Assembly (NCBI GenBank): GCA_025200525.1
Contig: CM045770.1
Location: 127,201,429-127,265,428, forward strand
Direction of reading: 5' to 3'
Source of the DNA: Camellia lanceoleosa
Lineage: Eukaryota > Streptophyta > Magnoliopsida > Ericales > Theaceae
DNA length: 64,000 nt
Shown here one piece after another: positions 1 to 12,038 of this stretch; the first letter of the stretch is position 1, and each line of letters opens with the position of its first letter. A program made the translations under genes and the position numbers. A model generated the notes under the pieces. The model worked only from the letters and a program-made list of their open reading frames with translations. It ran no database searches and was not told the DNA's origin.

Positions 1-2607
1 GCATGGTTATAGTGTAAATGGCCTTTACTACCTTTTCTTGGGTTGTTTGCATGCCATAGCATCGTTTAGCATGTGATTTCAGAGCATATATCACTGTCAC
101 ACTCTCACACATTCCACTCTTTCATTGCTTTTGAGAGTTGTGCTTTGTGTCTTGTTTAGAGCCAACATGCGAAGCATGTTTTCCTTGCTTTTTATGCCTT
201 GGTTTCAAAGATGATTAGGCCACTGCTTTTGGCATGATGTAGCTCATAGAGCTGGTTTGGTCGTTTGACCATTGTATTGCATACCTCTAGTATTGTGTCC
301 TTCATTAGTTTCAATGTTTTTGGTTTTTGGAGCATGTTGTGCATGAGTTGCTTGCATGTTGTAACATTATTTGTCATGCCATTTCAAAGATCAAATTTCA
401 GTAACCTCCCTCATTTCTTCACTTTTGATTTATTTTGAGGGTTGGTTAACCTTAGGTTGTATTTAGGCTTGAGATAGAGCTTGTGCTCAATGGCTTTATC
501 TCTCTTTTGAGGTTTTCTCCTAGCCAAAGGCATGAGTTTTCTCATGTCTTAAATCATCCTTTGGTTGACCCTCTCTCATTAGAGGACTTTCATATTGGAC
601 TTAATCGGTTAAAGGATTAATCGGTAATTTAAAATATGTAAACAAATGAACCAAGTAAAACTTGAGCAAGATAAACATGTGTGTTGCATTGCATGTGTTT
701 GGATCGGATGTTAATCTAAACACAAGAAAAGTGGGACGTTTCATACTCAAAGTGATGAAATGTGCCACATTTCTTGGTCGCCGTCACCTTTGATCATGCA
801 TGATAGGGTGGTGGCCATTTGAGTCTTATGTGCGCATTCACTAAGCTTGTACAAACTTGGTTTTTGGTCCATCATGCATTGAGATGCTTGATTGGTGGCT
901 CGAGAGCCAAATACCCCTCTCATTTGAGCTTGAGACATGATGAGGAGGGTGGTAGTAAACACATTTCCTTGCAAATACACACAGGCTCTGTTGTTCTCTG
1001 CTAAAAAGAAACCAAAACCTGGAAAAGCAGATGGCCGACCAGGCACTTGAGGTAGCCGACCGTCCACTTTTACTAGCCGGCCAGTTAAGGTGGCCGACCG
1101 GCCACCAGTCTATTTTTGTGCAGAAATGATCCTGTTTTGGAGCAGAAACAGTATAGAGGTTGGTTCAATGTTCAGAAACCAAGGCACGTGCAAACAGAGG
1201 CAACCGAAGGCAAGGCAATGGATTTTCAGGATGACACCAACCAAGCATGCATGTCTCCCTCGCCCGCGAGGCCATTTCATTGCTTATGATTAGTTTAGTT
1301 TGTGTAACTAGTTAATTCATTTTGTAATATTTTAATTAGCTTGGCATAGCTAGTTATTCAATTTCAATTCGGTTTGTAATTAATTAGCTAGAGTTAGTTA
1401 GTTAGTTGTTTTGTAATAATTAGCGTAGCTAGTTAGCTTATTTATTCGGACCCTCCTTCGCGAGGGCGCAATGTTGTAATAAGGGTGCATGAGTGTGTGC
1501 ATGTCTTCCAACCCCACTTCTTTCTCCCTTTATTTAACCGCTTTTGCTGGTTAGATTAGGGCATATTTCAATTAGCATACCTTATTCTTGCATGCGTGCA
1601 TCATTCATTTGTCTTGCATACACCAAGGCTCAGCGCATCATTCAAACTGCATCGTATTTCAATACACTTACTTGAATACATGTTTCAAAGCATGTTATCA
1701 AGTGTTGCATTTATATGTCATCTTAGATAGCTGAGCCTATTAGTTGCATTATTGCATGTGTTGCATTAGGCATCTTAACATAGCTAGGATCATGTATTGT
1801 TTCTAACTAGCTTTTGTTTTGGCTCAGAGTACACTGTAAGTATTTACACTTTAGCATACTTGCATGAGTGTGAGTGTTGCCATGTTTAGCATGCATGCCA
1901 TGAGGCCATTTGCTTAAATGATTAATTGCATGAATGCCTGTGGGTGAACGCTTTGATTGCTTGAATTGGAACAATTCATCAAATGTGAGTTTTAAGCCCA
2001 CTTTGTGAAGTGGAAAATCATCATGTTTTAAGCCCATCTTGTGAGATGGCAAATCCACGCTTTAGCCCACTTGAGGGTGGCACTTTTAAACCATTTTCGA
2101 AGAACAAACATGAGTTGTTTTGTTCCAATTCTTGCGATTTTAGTCTATACTTGTATGCTGTGCGCATCACATAATAAGTTAGCTAAATAATCAGGACAAG
2201 AACACATGAGGTTTATAAAATAACATATCATGCTTAGTAGAGGCCGATCCTTTGATCGGGCAAGCAAGGGTGCTCATTTCAGGACCTTCCCCTCTCATAC
2301 CCAAGTTCTCGAGCCGAGGTAACTTTGGTGATGACAGACACGTGGCCTTTGGCACAAGTCAGGGTTTCTTAAATTTCCCAAAAATAAAATATTTAGATGG
2401 CGACTCTGTAATCTAGCAAAGCAGTCTATGTTTGGCGCTTTTTGATTCAAAATCGATTTTCCAAAATGATTTGCCGGATTGGACTCTTTGGTGTTTATCT
2501 GTCTCACATTGTATTTTGTGAGATTAGATTCGTAACTCAGAATAGAGTCTAAACCTGAGGACCTATTCGAGCCAATCCAAAGGAGGGCGCAGAGAAAGTC
2601 GTTCACA
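1..2607 (+). mobile_element. Nested long LTR, plus orientation, cut by window edge
   Basis: This stretch matches the reverse complement of the solo LTR at 8593-11978 along its length. The order is the TTAGTT-rich block (about 1285-1450), the blocks with alternating 'gtgggctt' phrases (about 1980-2090), the GGCGACTCTGT word at 2399-2409, and an end in ...TTCACA at 2607. Comparison with the complete copy implies that about 800 bp of its 5' part lies left of the window. It sits inside another copy of the family running the other way (2613-6517). The likely 5-bp target duplication is GTACG at 2608-2612, whose partner should lie outside the window. No coding capacity was found. Confidence 0.7.
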
Positions 2608-3424
2608 GTACGGCGGAAAGGTCATGAATTACACTTCGCCGCCCAATCAAAAGATCGCCTCTACTAATCATGATATGATTTTTATGTACATTATGTGCTC
2701 TTGTCTCGATTATTGAACTAGCTTTACTATGTGATGCACAAGCAAGTATAGACTAAAATTGCAAGATTTGGAACAATTCAACTCATGTTTGTTTGCAAAA
2801 TAGTTTGAATTTACCACTTCAAGTGAGCTTAAAGATTGTGGATTTGCCACCAAACATAGTGGGCTTAAAACATGATTCGCCACTCAACAAAGTGGGCTTA
2901 AAACTTACAATCGCTGAATCGCTCCAATTCAAACAACAAGTCTTCATCCACAAACATTCATGCAGCTTTATCATTTAAGTACATAACCTCATGGCAAGCA
3001 TGCTAAACATGGCAATCACTCACACTAATGCAAGTATGTTGAAGCACTAAAACTCACCTAGTACTCCAAGCTAGGAAGACATGAGTTAGAAAAATATGCA
3101 TGATTCTTAACTATACAAGATGTCTAATGCAACACATGCAATAATGTAATTAATAAGCTCGGCTACTAATATGACATGTGATTCAATTTGATAACATGCG
3201 ATTAAACATGTATTCAAATAAGGAATTGAAATTGCAATGCAGTTTGAATAATGTGCCGAGCCTCGGTGCATGCAAGACAAATGAATGGATACAAGCATAC
3301 AAGCATAAGGTATGCTAATTGAAAATGTCCCTAATCTAACCATCAAAATAGGTAAATAAAAGGGAGAAAGACGTGGGGTTGGAAGGCACGCACACGCACA
3401 CGCACACTTATTACAACATTACAC

Positions 3425-3670
3425 TCTCACGAAGGAGGGTCTGAATGAATAAGCTAACCAACTAGCTACGCTAATTAAGCTAACTAATACAACACAAATG
3501 AAATAAATAGCTAAATTACTTAACTACTTATTACAACAAAAATGAACGAATTAATTAACTATACTAGCTAACTAATTATTACAAACCGGATTACTTAACT
3601 ACTCTAGTTAACTAATTACAACACTATACACAATTAACTAGTTACAACTAATTAGTTATAACAATTGGCT
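3425..3670. repeat. Degenerate CTAACTAATTA minisatellite inside LTR
   Basis: Irregular units built on 'ctaactaattac' and 'ttaactact' repeat for about 250 bp. The same block recurs in the other two family members at about 1285-1450 (inverted) and 9725-9910, always next to the 'gaaggagggtc' phrase. It is a family-wide LTR feature and not a local expansion. Confidence 0.7.
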
Positions 3671-4639
3671 AAGTAAAAGCCATAACCGCCATGCCATCGT
3701 TTTGCCATCACCTACTGCTTACATTTGAACACCAACAATGTCGCTAACTTCCGAACACCTCACCACACCTTATCAACACACTGTAAATTTCATTGGTGGG
3801 GCCAACCATCACAGGTGGCCGCCGCCATCGCTGTGGTCAGTTTACCGATGATCTCGCCTTCCTCTTGCAACAGAGAGCAAAACAAAGGTATTTCATAGAT
3901 TGTTTGCACACTTTGCCTCGCTTATGGGGAAATCAAAAGAGGACAAAATTTGGTTTATAAACCATCAATCAAGCAATTTCATTGTATGATGGCTTGTGAA
4001 ACCAATTGTGCAAGTTCAATAAATGCAAAATGAGACTCTAACCCCCTCTCTTTCATGAAAGATCAAGGGAAGGTGGTTGACCTTTAGAGGCTTGAATCAT
4101 TTCATCACTAGCAAGTATGAAATGGTTCAAGTTCCATGTGTTCAATTAACGTCCGATTGAACACACAAATTCTTTTCTTGCTCACTTTTAGTCCCAAGTT
4201 TTAGTTACTCCCTTTAAATCACCTTTCCATGCTTTAATCCATTAAGTCCAAATGGTGAATTTAAGTCCTCTAAATGGAAAGAAGGCTAAAACAAAAGGTT
4301 GTTTTAGGAATGAAAGAGACCTCATGCCGTTGGTAATGAACCCCCAAAGGGATTAAACCATTAAGTACAAACACCTCAATTTCATGCTTTAAACAAGCAA
4401 CTGGTTTGAACCACTTTCAAAGAAAAAGTAAAACCAAGAAAGGAAGGAGGTTGCAGAGATGATTAAGTGCTGGAAATGAGTGATAAAAGCATAAACAAAT
4501 GCTATCAACTCAAACAAGAAGGTGTCTAAGGCTTAAAACACCAAATTTGTGAGAACTATTACACTAGAAGCATGCTAAATGAAGCTCAAATGTAACCAAC
4601 ACTTAAAAATAGTCTTAAAATAGGTCTGAAATAGCCCTA

Positions 4640-5250
4640 AAACATACTGAAATTAAGCTAACAAAAGATAGAAAATTAAGCTAACACATAGAGCATGCTA
4701 GGCTAGTAAGCAAGGCACAAGAAGAGGAGGCTAACCCCTCCAAATTTGGACTTCAAAACATGATTTTAGCCACTGAAAATAATTTGAAATTCAGTGTTTA
4801 AAAGCTTGGAAAAAGATAGTAGAAGGGGAAACACAAGGGCAAAGGCCTTCAAAACAAGGTACAAAGAAGGGCTATTAACCCCTCAACCTTTAATGGCCTT
4901 AGAACCCAAGCTTCAGCCCAAAAACACAGAGTTTTTATAAGCCAAAATCAGTTGGAAAACATGCTGGAATGAAAACAAAAATTAGCTAAAACAATAAGCT
5001 AAAACATGGCAATTTAAGCTAGTAAACAAGTCAAATGAGGGGTGGCTAACCCCTTCATTTTTGGGAGTTCAAAACCATTTTTTTAGCCTCTGAAAACCTC
5101 TAAAAATCAATGGTAAAAAGCTCAAAAAAAGTTGATGAAAGAATGGGAAACACAACTGGAAAGGCTTAGAGAACAAGGTTCAAAAAAGGGTGATTAACCC
5201 CCTACCTTTAATAGTCTTAAACCACAAGTTTCAGCCCATAAAAATAGGTT
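4640..5250. repeat. Tandem duplication of ~300 bp within the LTR
   Basis: Two diverged units, about 4640-4935 and 4955-5250, share the order 'aagctagtaa.caag', 'ggctaaccc', 'ttcaaaac', 'ttttagcc.ctgaaaa', 'ggaaacacaa' and 'aaggcct/aaggctta', then 'taacccc.caacctttaat'. The related LTR at 8593-11978 has one such unit at about 11010-11250. Confidence 0.65.
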
Positions 5251-5568
5251 TTAAAGAGCTTAAAAGTAGCAAGAAAACATGGAAAACAAGTGTTGTAGAG
5301 ATTGTGCAATAGCAAGAGAAGTATACCTCTTGGAGAGGAATGAACCCTTAAGTCACAACCAACCAATTTCACACTCTCAAGTGCTTCAAGAGCTCAAATC
5401 CAAGCTCAATTCACCTCAGCAAAAAGCTCTCTAGGTTTGGTTTAGAGTGTTTGGGCATAGGTTATGCAAATTTCAAAAGAGAGAGAATTGTAAAGAGAGA
5501 GGATATTTTTCAAAATATTTCTTCACTCCTAATGTTTTCTAACCTTGAAAGTAAGAAGAGAGGCCTTC

Positions 5569-5577
5569 AATATATAG
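5569..5577 (-). promoter_or_regulatory. Putative LTR TATA box
   Basis: On the minus strand a CTATATATT word lies about 940 bp inside the LTR start. The same position in the sister LTR has TATATATA at 11585-11592. The conserved position supports the U3 promoter of this family. Confidence 0.4.
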
Positions 5578-5756
5578 AAAAACATCCCCTCAGGTTGAAA
5601 ATATCAAGCCCTAGACAGTTGGAGCTTTTGGGGGATAGTTGGCACAAAATATCTAGCTTTTTTCACCAAATAATCGGCTAGAAGTGTACATTATTAGCCA
5701 CCAATGATGGCTAGTTGGCCATCAAAAATCTGCTTCCAAGCCCGATTTCAAATGTG

Positions 5757-6110
5757 CATATATCCTTCATCCGCACTCTTTGCAGTCATTCTTAAGTCTA
5801 AATTGAAGCCCTAAGTCTAATTTCCAATGGTGGAAGCCTCACATCTAAATTATAAGTGTGCTAAGAGATATGCCTATTTTAGTGAAGGTTGCTCAGTTTT
5901 GGCTTAACTGGATTGATGCCTAACTTTAACCAGCCATATCTCCCTCATCCGGACGTGGCTTTAGGAGATTCTTGAGTGTAAAATGAAGCTCCAGAAGTCC
6001 ACTTTCCAATGGTGGTGGCATCACAACTAAAGTCCAAGTGTATAAAAGGATAGGCCTGATTTAGTGAGGCTACCCGCTTTTCTTAATCTGCTTATGCCCA
6101 ACTTCTTCCC
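5757..6110. repeat. Tandem pair of ~180-bp modules
   Basis: Two units, about 5757-5935 and 5936-6110, each carry 'atatc.tc.tccg', 'attctt.agtgtaaa.tgaagc', 'actttccaatggtgg' and 'cctatttagtga'. A recognisably related single unit lies at about 41890-42010 in an otherwise different LTR family. Confidence 0.6.
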
Positions 6111-6517
6111 CAACTAGGTTTCTTCCCTCTCCTCTTATTTTCTTCAACTCCAAACCTCTAAATAAGATGTTTCAAAGATTTTTTCAAAGAGTTTACCTCT
6201 CTTCCATTTATCTCCACTTTGCCCTTGCTTGGTTTACCAAAAAATGCAATTTTTAATGAAATGCGAGCCTCGGAACATCGTAGAAGAATTTTCAAAAATA
6301 TTTTGAAAGAGAGGGTTTTCAGGTCTAAAATTGTAACATTTTGAAAGAGAGGGTTTTAAGGTCTAAAATTGTTTTGGTCTAAAATGGGGTGTAAGGTTGG
6401 GATTTAGAAGCCCTTTTTGCTGAAGAAATCGAACGTTTGCATAGCATAACTTTCATCATCGAGTGATCAATCAGTGGCACCCAAGTCTTAAGGGAGGTCA
6501 AAAATGGGGTGTCTACA

Positions 6518-7190
6518 GGTGTGCAAAATTATGTGGGTGTGCACATGGGTGTGATGATATTATGAATATGGGTAAAATTAGTATTGAGTGGAGTATTCAA
6601 AGAAATCTTATTAAAATTTAACATTTAAGGTAGGGGTTCAAATAAATTGGGGGGGGGGTCCAAAGAAATTAGGTAAGTGCTAATAGCAACCCTCATATAT
6701 ATATATATATATAAATTAAGAAAGAGCTCTAAGTTTTTACAGTTACCTAAGAATTAATCAGCTCGGAGTGCACAGAGGTCTATTTTTAAATCTTTTAGGT
6801 CAAGGTCGCTTAAATTTTTTGAGACCATAAAGATAACATCAATGGTAAAGATCCTATTATTCATATCTGTTCAAATATCATCTATTTGTCCACATGTCAC
6901 CTTATTTACTTATTTTTTTTCTATGTCATTCATCTATTCACCTAATCAGTCTATTTGTCCAAATCTTAGAACCACTGACGATGACTTTTACGTCAATTTT
7001 TCTTGGTACCAACAAATTTTGGGCAGTGGTCTAATAGCTGACCAGCGATAGTCCAGTAGTGATATAACAACGCAAGGGTGAAAATAGAAAGAAAACATAT
7101 TCAAAATATTAATTTTTCATTTTTAACAAAACCTTTTATTATCATCTTCTTACTAACAAAAGTGATCGAATTTTTTTTTTCTTTTTTTGA
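6518..7190. repeat. Dispersed AT-rich repeat, copy A
   Basis: From about 6755 to 7170 this closely matches 21958-22350 and its duplicate near 59265-59645. Shared phrases are 'aaatcttttagg', 'gagaccataaaga', 'cctattattcatatctg', 'tcatctatttgt' and 'agcgatagtccag'. Weaker relatives lie near 36870-37160 and 39622-39840. A (TA)n tract at 6697-6712 marks one edge and a poly-T/poly-A-like tract near 7169 the other. There is no long ORF and the family was not identified. Confidence 0.6.
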
Positions 7191-7822
7191 TAAATCAGTA
7201 TTAGACCCATATTAAAAAATAAAATTGATCAGATATATATATATATTTGTGGTGAACAAAGGAACTAAAATAGATCAAGAAAATAAGGTTCTCAGATGAA
7301 ACCCCTCTAGTTTCATCATACAATTGTTTAGCTAAACAAAAAGGAACAGAATTAAAAGCATGAAATCCATCTATGGCATATCTGCCTCGATTCGCTATGA
7401 TGCGATCAATCTTTGTGATCCTTCGCTACTACATGAGGTACCAGCAATCACGGTTCACATATAAGATTACTAAAATGATGTCGCACAGAATGTTCTTCAG
7501 CAATCATGATTGCCATTCCTTTTTAGAAACAAAAATGATCTGGTCATATAACTATAGATATTCAAATAATTTGATTTTTTTTTTTATTAATGACATGTTC
7601 AACAATTCTAAAAAAATAAATTATTCTTGTCATCAAAATACACTAGGGATGAACCCACCAAAACCCTCACAATAGCACCTTATTGGCACAAAAGGGACCT
7701 TCTCCCCAATGGTCCAAGAAAAGTAAGAGAGATTGTTGTAGCGCATATGATTTTGTTGGATTTCAAGTGGCAACTTAATTAGAATATGTTTGATTTGGTC
7801 ATGATACAATTCCCTTTAGCAG
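7191..7822. other. AT-rich spacer with degenerate RNase H-like relic
   Basis: No gene is supported. Around 7478-7530 and 7560 the sequence resembles 22715-22760 and 35140-35215. On the minus strand its short peptide ends in HSVRHH, like the RNase H relic at 22696-22871. It is probably an old paralogous fragment beside the end of the LINE. Confidence 0.35.
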
Positions 7823-8404
7823 TTTTTTTTTTTTTTCTTTGAACGACAAGAGAGATCTTTATTGATGGAGCATACAAAGAATGGAAAATACATCAATAAA
7901 GAGAAGCTTAAAGCTAACACAAGCTCCAAGCTCCAGTTGATGCGAAACCAACAAGCAAACAAAAGAAACAAAACTAACAAGAAAGCAAAAGCAACCCTAG
8001 CTGATCAGAACAGAGTAAAACGGGTTAAAAGCAAGGCTTCTTCACACACCAAGGTTTTAATTAGTACATCAATGCAGATTAATAGAGCAAATCTACCAAG
8101 AGGGTAATGCGAGCATGAGACCAACATATCAATACAACCAAGTCAACCGATCAAACCAAGACTAACAGATCAATTCACCAATGGGGTAATGCAAACATGA
8201 GACCAGAGCTAACCAATGCTGAGATTAACATTAACAATACCTCAAATCAGAACAAATCAAAACTAATAGATCAGATTAGATCAGATCAGAACACCACATG
8301 AACAAAGACAAGGTTCTCACACCAAACTAACAGTCGATCGTAACACCTCATGAACAAAAACAGTGCCTCACACCTGAAATGTTAAAGAGAAGAACATTAA
8401 TGGA
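7823..8404 (-). other. LINE 3' UTR with poly(A) tail
   Basis: On the minus strand a U/G-rich non-coding stretch ends with 'catcaataaagatctctctt', which contains an AATAAA polyadenylation signal, followed after about 20 nt by a 14-16 nt A tract (poly-T at 7823-7838). The LINE derivative ending at 38396 closes with the same layout. Confidence 0.75.
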
Positions 8405-8587
8405 GAAGTGGAATTCCTTGGAAGAGGACTTTAGCCAAATTGCGAGCCTTGTGATGATGAGTTCCTGCAACACCTAAATCTTTAGTTGGGAGGCTTGAAA
8501 GAGGCAATCATTTCTGAGCTTCCAAATGGACTAAAGAGTGACCAGTGGTATTGCACGCCAAATTCTCCTATCTTTTTTCCTGCAGGT
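8405..8587 (-). pseudogene. LINE ORF2 extreme C-terminus
   Basis: The minus-strand translation gives IWRAIPLVTL, a stop, SIWKLRNDCLF and further on AIWLKSS. This is the conserved WSIWK.RN tail that follows the RT-associated zinc finger in plant L1 ORF2 proteins. It is in the correct order and orientation to be the continuation of the ORF2 region ending at 11984, from which it was separated by the solo LTR between the GTACC repeats. At least two in-frame stops show decay. No separate function is expected. Confidence 0.7.
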
Positions 8588-11584
8588 GTACCTGTAGCTC
8601 GCCTATTTTTGCACCCCCTTTTGGAAGCTCGAAAGAAAAGCCTACAGTACGGACTCCCACGGTTCTAAATCTAATCTCACAAGTGCAATATGAAATTGAT
8701 AATCACCATAGAATCCAAATCCGACAAATCTTTTTGGAAAATCGATTTTAAATCAAATAATGCCAAAATTGGACTGCTTTTCCAGATACAGAGTCGCCAC
8801 CTAAATATTTTTGTTTTGGAAAAATTTAGGAAACGCTGACTTGTGCTAATGGCCACATGTCCGTCATCACCAAAGTTGCCTCGCTCGAACTTGGGTATGA
8901 ATGGGGAAGGCCATGAATTGAGCACCCTCGCTTGCCCGATCAAAGATCGTCCTCTACTAATCATGATATGATTTTTATAAACATTATGTGTTCTTGTTCT
9001 GATTATTAGGCTAGCTTTACTATGTGATGCGCACAAGCAAATATAGACTAGTTTGCTCAAGTTAGAACAATTCAACTCATGTTTGTTTTGCGAAAATGGT
9101 TTGAATTTTCCACCCTTAAGTGGGCTTAAAGATTGCGGATTTGCCACCAAATAAAGTGGGCTTAAAACATGATTTGCCACTCAACAAAATGAGCTTTAAA
9201 ACGCATGTTTGTTGAATCATTCCAATTCAAACAATAAGTCTTCATCCACAGGCATTCAAGCAATTTAGCATTCAAACACATAGCCTCATGGCAATCATAC
9301 TAATCATGGCAACATTCACACTTATGCAACTATGCTAAAGCATAAAAACTCCAACCTAAGAAGACATGAGTTAGAAAAATATGCATGATTCCTAACTATA
9401 AAAGATGCCTAATGCAACACATGCAATATGCAATTAATAGGCTTGGCTACTAATATGGCATATGAAGCAATTTGATAACATGTGGTTAAAAATGTATTCA
9501 AACAAGATATTTGAAATGGCAATGCAGTTTTAATGATGCGCCAAGCCTCGGTGCATGCAATACTAATGAATGATGCAAGCATAAGGTATGCTAATTGAAA
9601 CATGATCCCTAATCGAACCATCAAAAGCAGGTAAATAAAAGGGAGAAAGACGTGGGGTTGGAAGACATACACACACGCACGCACACTTATTGCAATATTA
9701 TGCCCTCGTAAAGGAGGGTCCGAATGAATGAGAGCTAGATAGCTATGCTAATTAAGATAACTAACTATTACAAAACTCGAAACTAATTAACTATATTAGT
9801 TAACTAATTATGACAAACCGAAATTGAATAACTAGTTAAACTAACTAATTATTTACAACTCTTAATTAGCTACAACTAATTAATTACAACACATATTCGA
9901 ATTACTTATTTAGACGCTAAATAAGCTTGAAATGCAAGGGAGGCTCATGTATGTGTGCTCGGTTTCCACCCGAAAAGCCACTGCTTTGCTACTGAATGCC
10001 TCTGTTTGCACATTTGATCACTAAAATTCGCCCACTTCTAGAACACCTCTGCTCCATCTTACCAACACACTGTGCAAATTTCACTGGTGGTCGACAGAGG
10101 GCCGGTCGGCTACTAATGGTGGCCGATCGGCTACTAGTGGTATTCGTACCATCACGACATGGACTCGCTTTGTCAGAATAAGAGAGCAAACAAAGCAAAA
10201 ACAAAGGTATTTCTCAAGGGTTGTTTACACTTTGCCTCTTCTTTTCATGGGAAAATCAAAAGAGGGACAAAATTTGCTTCATAAACAATCAATCAAGAAA
10301 TTTCATTGCATGATGACTTATGAAACTAATTGTGCAAGTTCAATAAGTGCAAAATGAGACCAAAATGACCATCACCCTGTCATGCATGATCAATGGCAAT
10401 GGAGACTATGAAAGTAGCACATTTCATCACTTTTGAGTATGAAATGTCCCATTTTCTTTGTGTTCAAATTAACGTCCGATTTGAACACATGCAATGCAAC
10501 ACAAAGAGATGCTTATCTTGCCTCTTTTACTTGCCAATTTTGTTTACTCATTTTAATTACCAAATCATTCCTTAATCCATTGCCCATTAGTGAGTGTCCT
10601 CTAACAGAAGGAGGGCTCAAACCACAAGTTGCTTTGGGCATGAAAGAGGCATTGCACTGTTGGTAATGAACCCCCTAAGGATAAAACCATTAGGTGTAAC
10701 ACCTTCATTTCACACTTAGGCAAACAAGTGGTTTAAAACCACTTTCAAAGCAAAACCAAAAAGTGAAGAAATGAAGGATATTGCAGAGATTATAAGTGCT
10801 GAAATGAAATGTAAAAAGCACTAAAACATGCAATCAACTCACACCAATGATGGTTAAAGCCTTAAAACACTAAGCTAGTGAAGGAATTAACACTACAACC
10901 ATGCCATACAAGGCTCAAATGCAACAAACAACCAAAAAAAGAGGCAAAACAGCCCTAAATATGGTCTAAAACATGCTGAACTTAAGCCACAAAAAGCTAA
11001 AACATTAAGCTAATACGTGGGGTTAACTAGGAATGCAAACAAGACACAAAGAGGGGAGGCTAACCTCTCTAAATTTGGACCTCAAAATAAGATTTTTACC
11101 ATTGGAAAACCTGTAAAATTCAGTGGTTAAAAGGGCCAAAAAATTTGGTTTGAAAGTGATGAATAAAGGCACAAAAACTTTACAAACAATGGAGTAAGAA
11201 GGATGAACCACCCCTCAATTAAAAATGGCCTCAAACCAACACTTTTAGGCCACCAAAAAAAAATTTATAGTTCAAAATCAGCCCAAAAACAATTGAAAAA
11301 AGATAGGAAAAACAAAGGTACAAAACAAGTATAAACAAGGCATGTGTTATACATTTGAAGCAAAGAGCAATTCTAGGCACAAAACCAAGCTAAAACCACC
11401 TTCAAGAGCTCCAAGAAGGCCCCAAGTAACCTCAACTCAAAGGTAAGAGATTTGATTTAGAATGTGTATGAAAAAGTGTAGAGAAACTAGGCAAGTAGGC
11501 ACAAAATTGTAAGAGAGAGAGAGAGAAAGAGAGAGATATTTTTGGTCTAAATTTTCTAACCTCAAAAATAGGGAGGAACCCCTC

Positions 11585-11592
11585 TATATATA
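11585..11592 (-). promoter_or_regulatory. Putative LTR TATA box
   Basis: A TATATATA word lies about 390 bp from the LTR start on the minus strand, followed downstream by a GA/CT-rich stretch (11514-11540 on the plus strand). It corresponds to the TATA-like word in the sister LTR at 5569-5577. Confidence 0.45.
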
Positions 11593-11694
11593 GAAAACAA
11601 GTCTTGAGCTTAGAAATATCCTACCATACACGTAGAGAGATGCACCAATGTGATAACAAATGGCACAACTATCAACAAATATCTGAAAGAGACT

Positions 11695-11790
11695 GGTGGC
11701 CATCAGCCACCACTGGTGGCCGACCGGCCACACCAATGGCCGACAACCAAGGTCCATGGCTGATAGCCTTTGGCAGTGGCCGACAGGTCA
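11695..11790. repeat. GGCCGACCGGCC palindromic words in LTR
   Basis: Several variants of tGGCCGACCGGCCac and tGGCCGACaa occur within 100 bp, including TGGCCGACCGGCCAC. Similar clusters sit at 1030-1107 in the plus copy and at 10083-10141 in this same LTR. They are GC-rich islands in AT-rich sequence. Confidence 0.6.
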
Positions 11791-12038
11791 CCACAAGTTC
11801 CAGGCACCAAGTTTTGGTCCAAAATAAGGCACAGAAAGGACAAGGCTTAAAGGCGCAAAGACAAGGCGTTCCGTCGAGGACTTCGAGGCACTCAAAACGA
11901 ACACATGCAATCACTGTCATCAAATGCACAAGCGATAATATCCAAGTATTGAGGACGGTAAAAAATGGGGTCTCTACAGTACCCTGCCCACCACTGCAGC
12001 AGGCCCTCAATAGAACCAGGAACCACCCAAAGAGCCCC

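Larger units (their letters stand above)
2613..6517 (-). mobile_element. Long LTR of the same family, minus orientation
   Basis: Read on the minus strand it begins with TGTAGACACCCCATTTTTGA at 6517, a terminus typical of long plant gypsy LTRs. It runs collinearly with the solo LTR at 8593-11978 until about 2613, where the plus-oriented copy interrupts it. The final 300 bp or so should therefore be left of the window. It is longer than its relative because of two internal tandem duplications (4640-5250 and 5757-6110). A TATA-like word lies at 5569-5577 on the minus strand. There are no gag or pol sequences nearby, so it is a solo LTR or a remnant. Confidence 0.75.
8593..11978 (-). mobile_element. 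Solo LTR (3,386 bp) inside LINE ORF2, TSD GTACC
   Basis: On the minus strand it starts TGTAGAGACCCC at 11978 and ends GCGAGCTACA at 8593, so both termini are TG...CA. The 5-bp sequence GTACC is present on both sides (8588-8592 and 11979-11983). LINE ORF2 coding sense resumes on either side. No gag, pol, PBS or polypurine tract is present, so this is a solo LTR left by LTR-LTR recombination. It is the only complete copy of this family here and defines the limits of the two incomplete copies at 1-6517. Confidence 0.88.

Noticed and set aside
2398..2409. TGGCGACTCTGT (also inverted at 8788-8799) as a primer-binding site directly after an LTR
   Set aside because: The solo LTR at 8593-11978 is bounded by GTACC and its terminus lies about 200 bp beyond this word, so the word is inside the LTR.
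7800..7838. Target-site duplication for the large LINE
   Set aside because: Sequence next to the poly-T (CCCTTTAGCAG) has no match near 17162. The 5' end may be truncated or misplaced.
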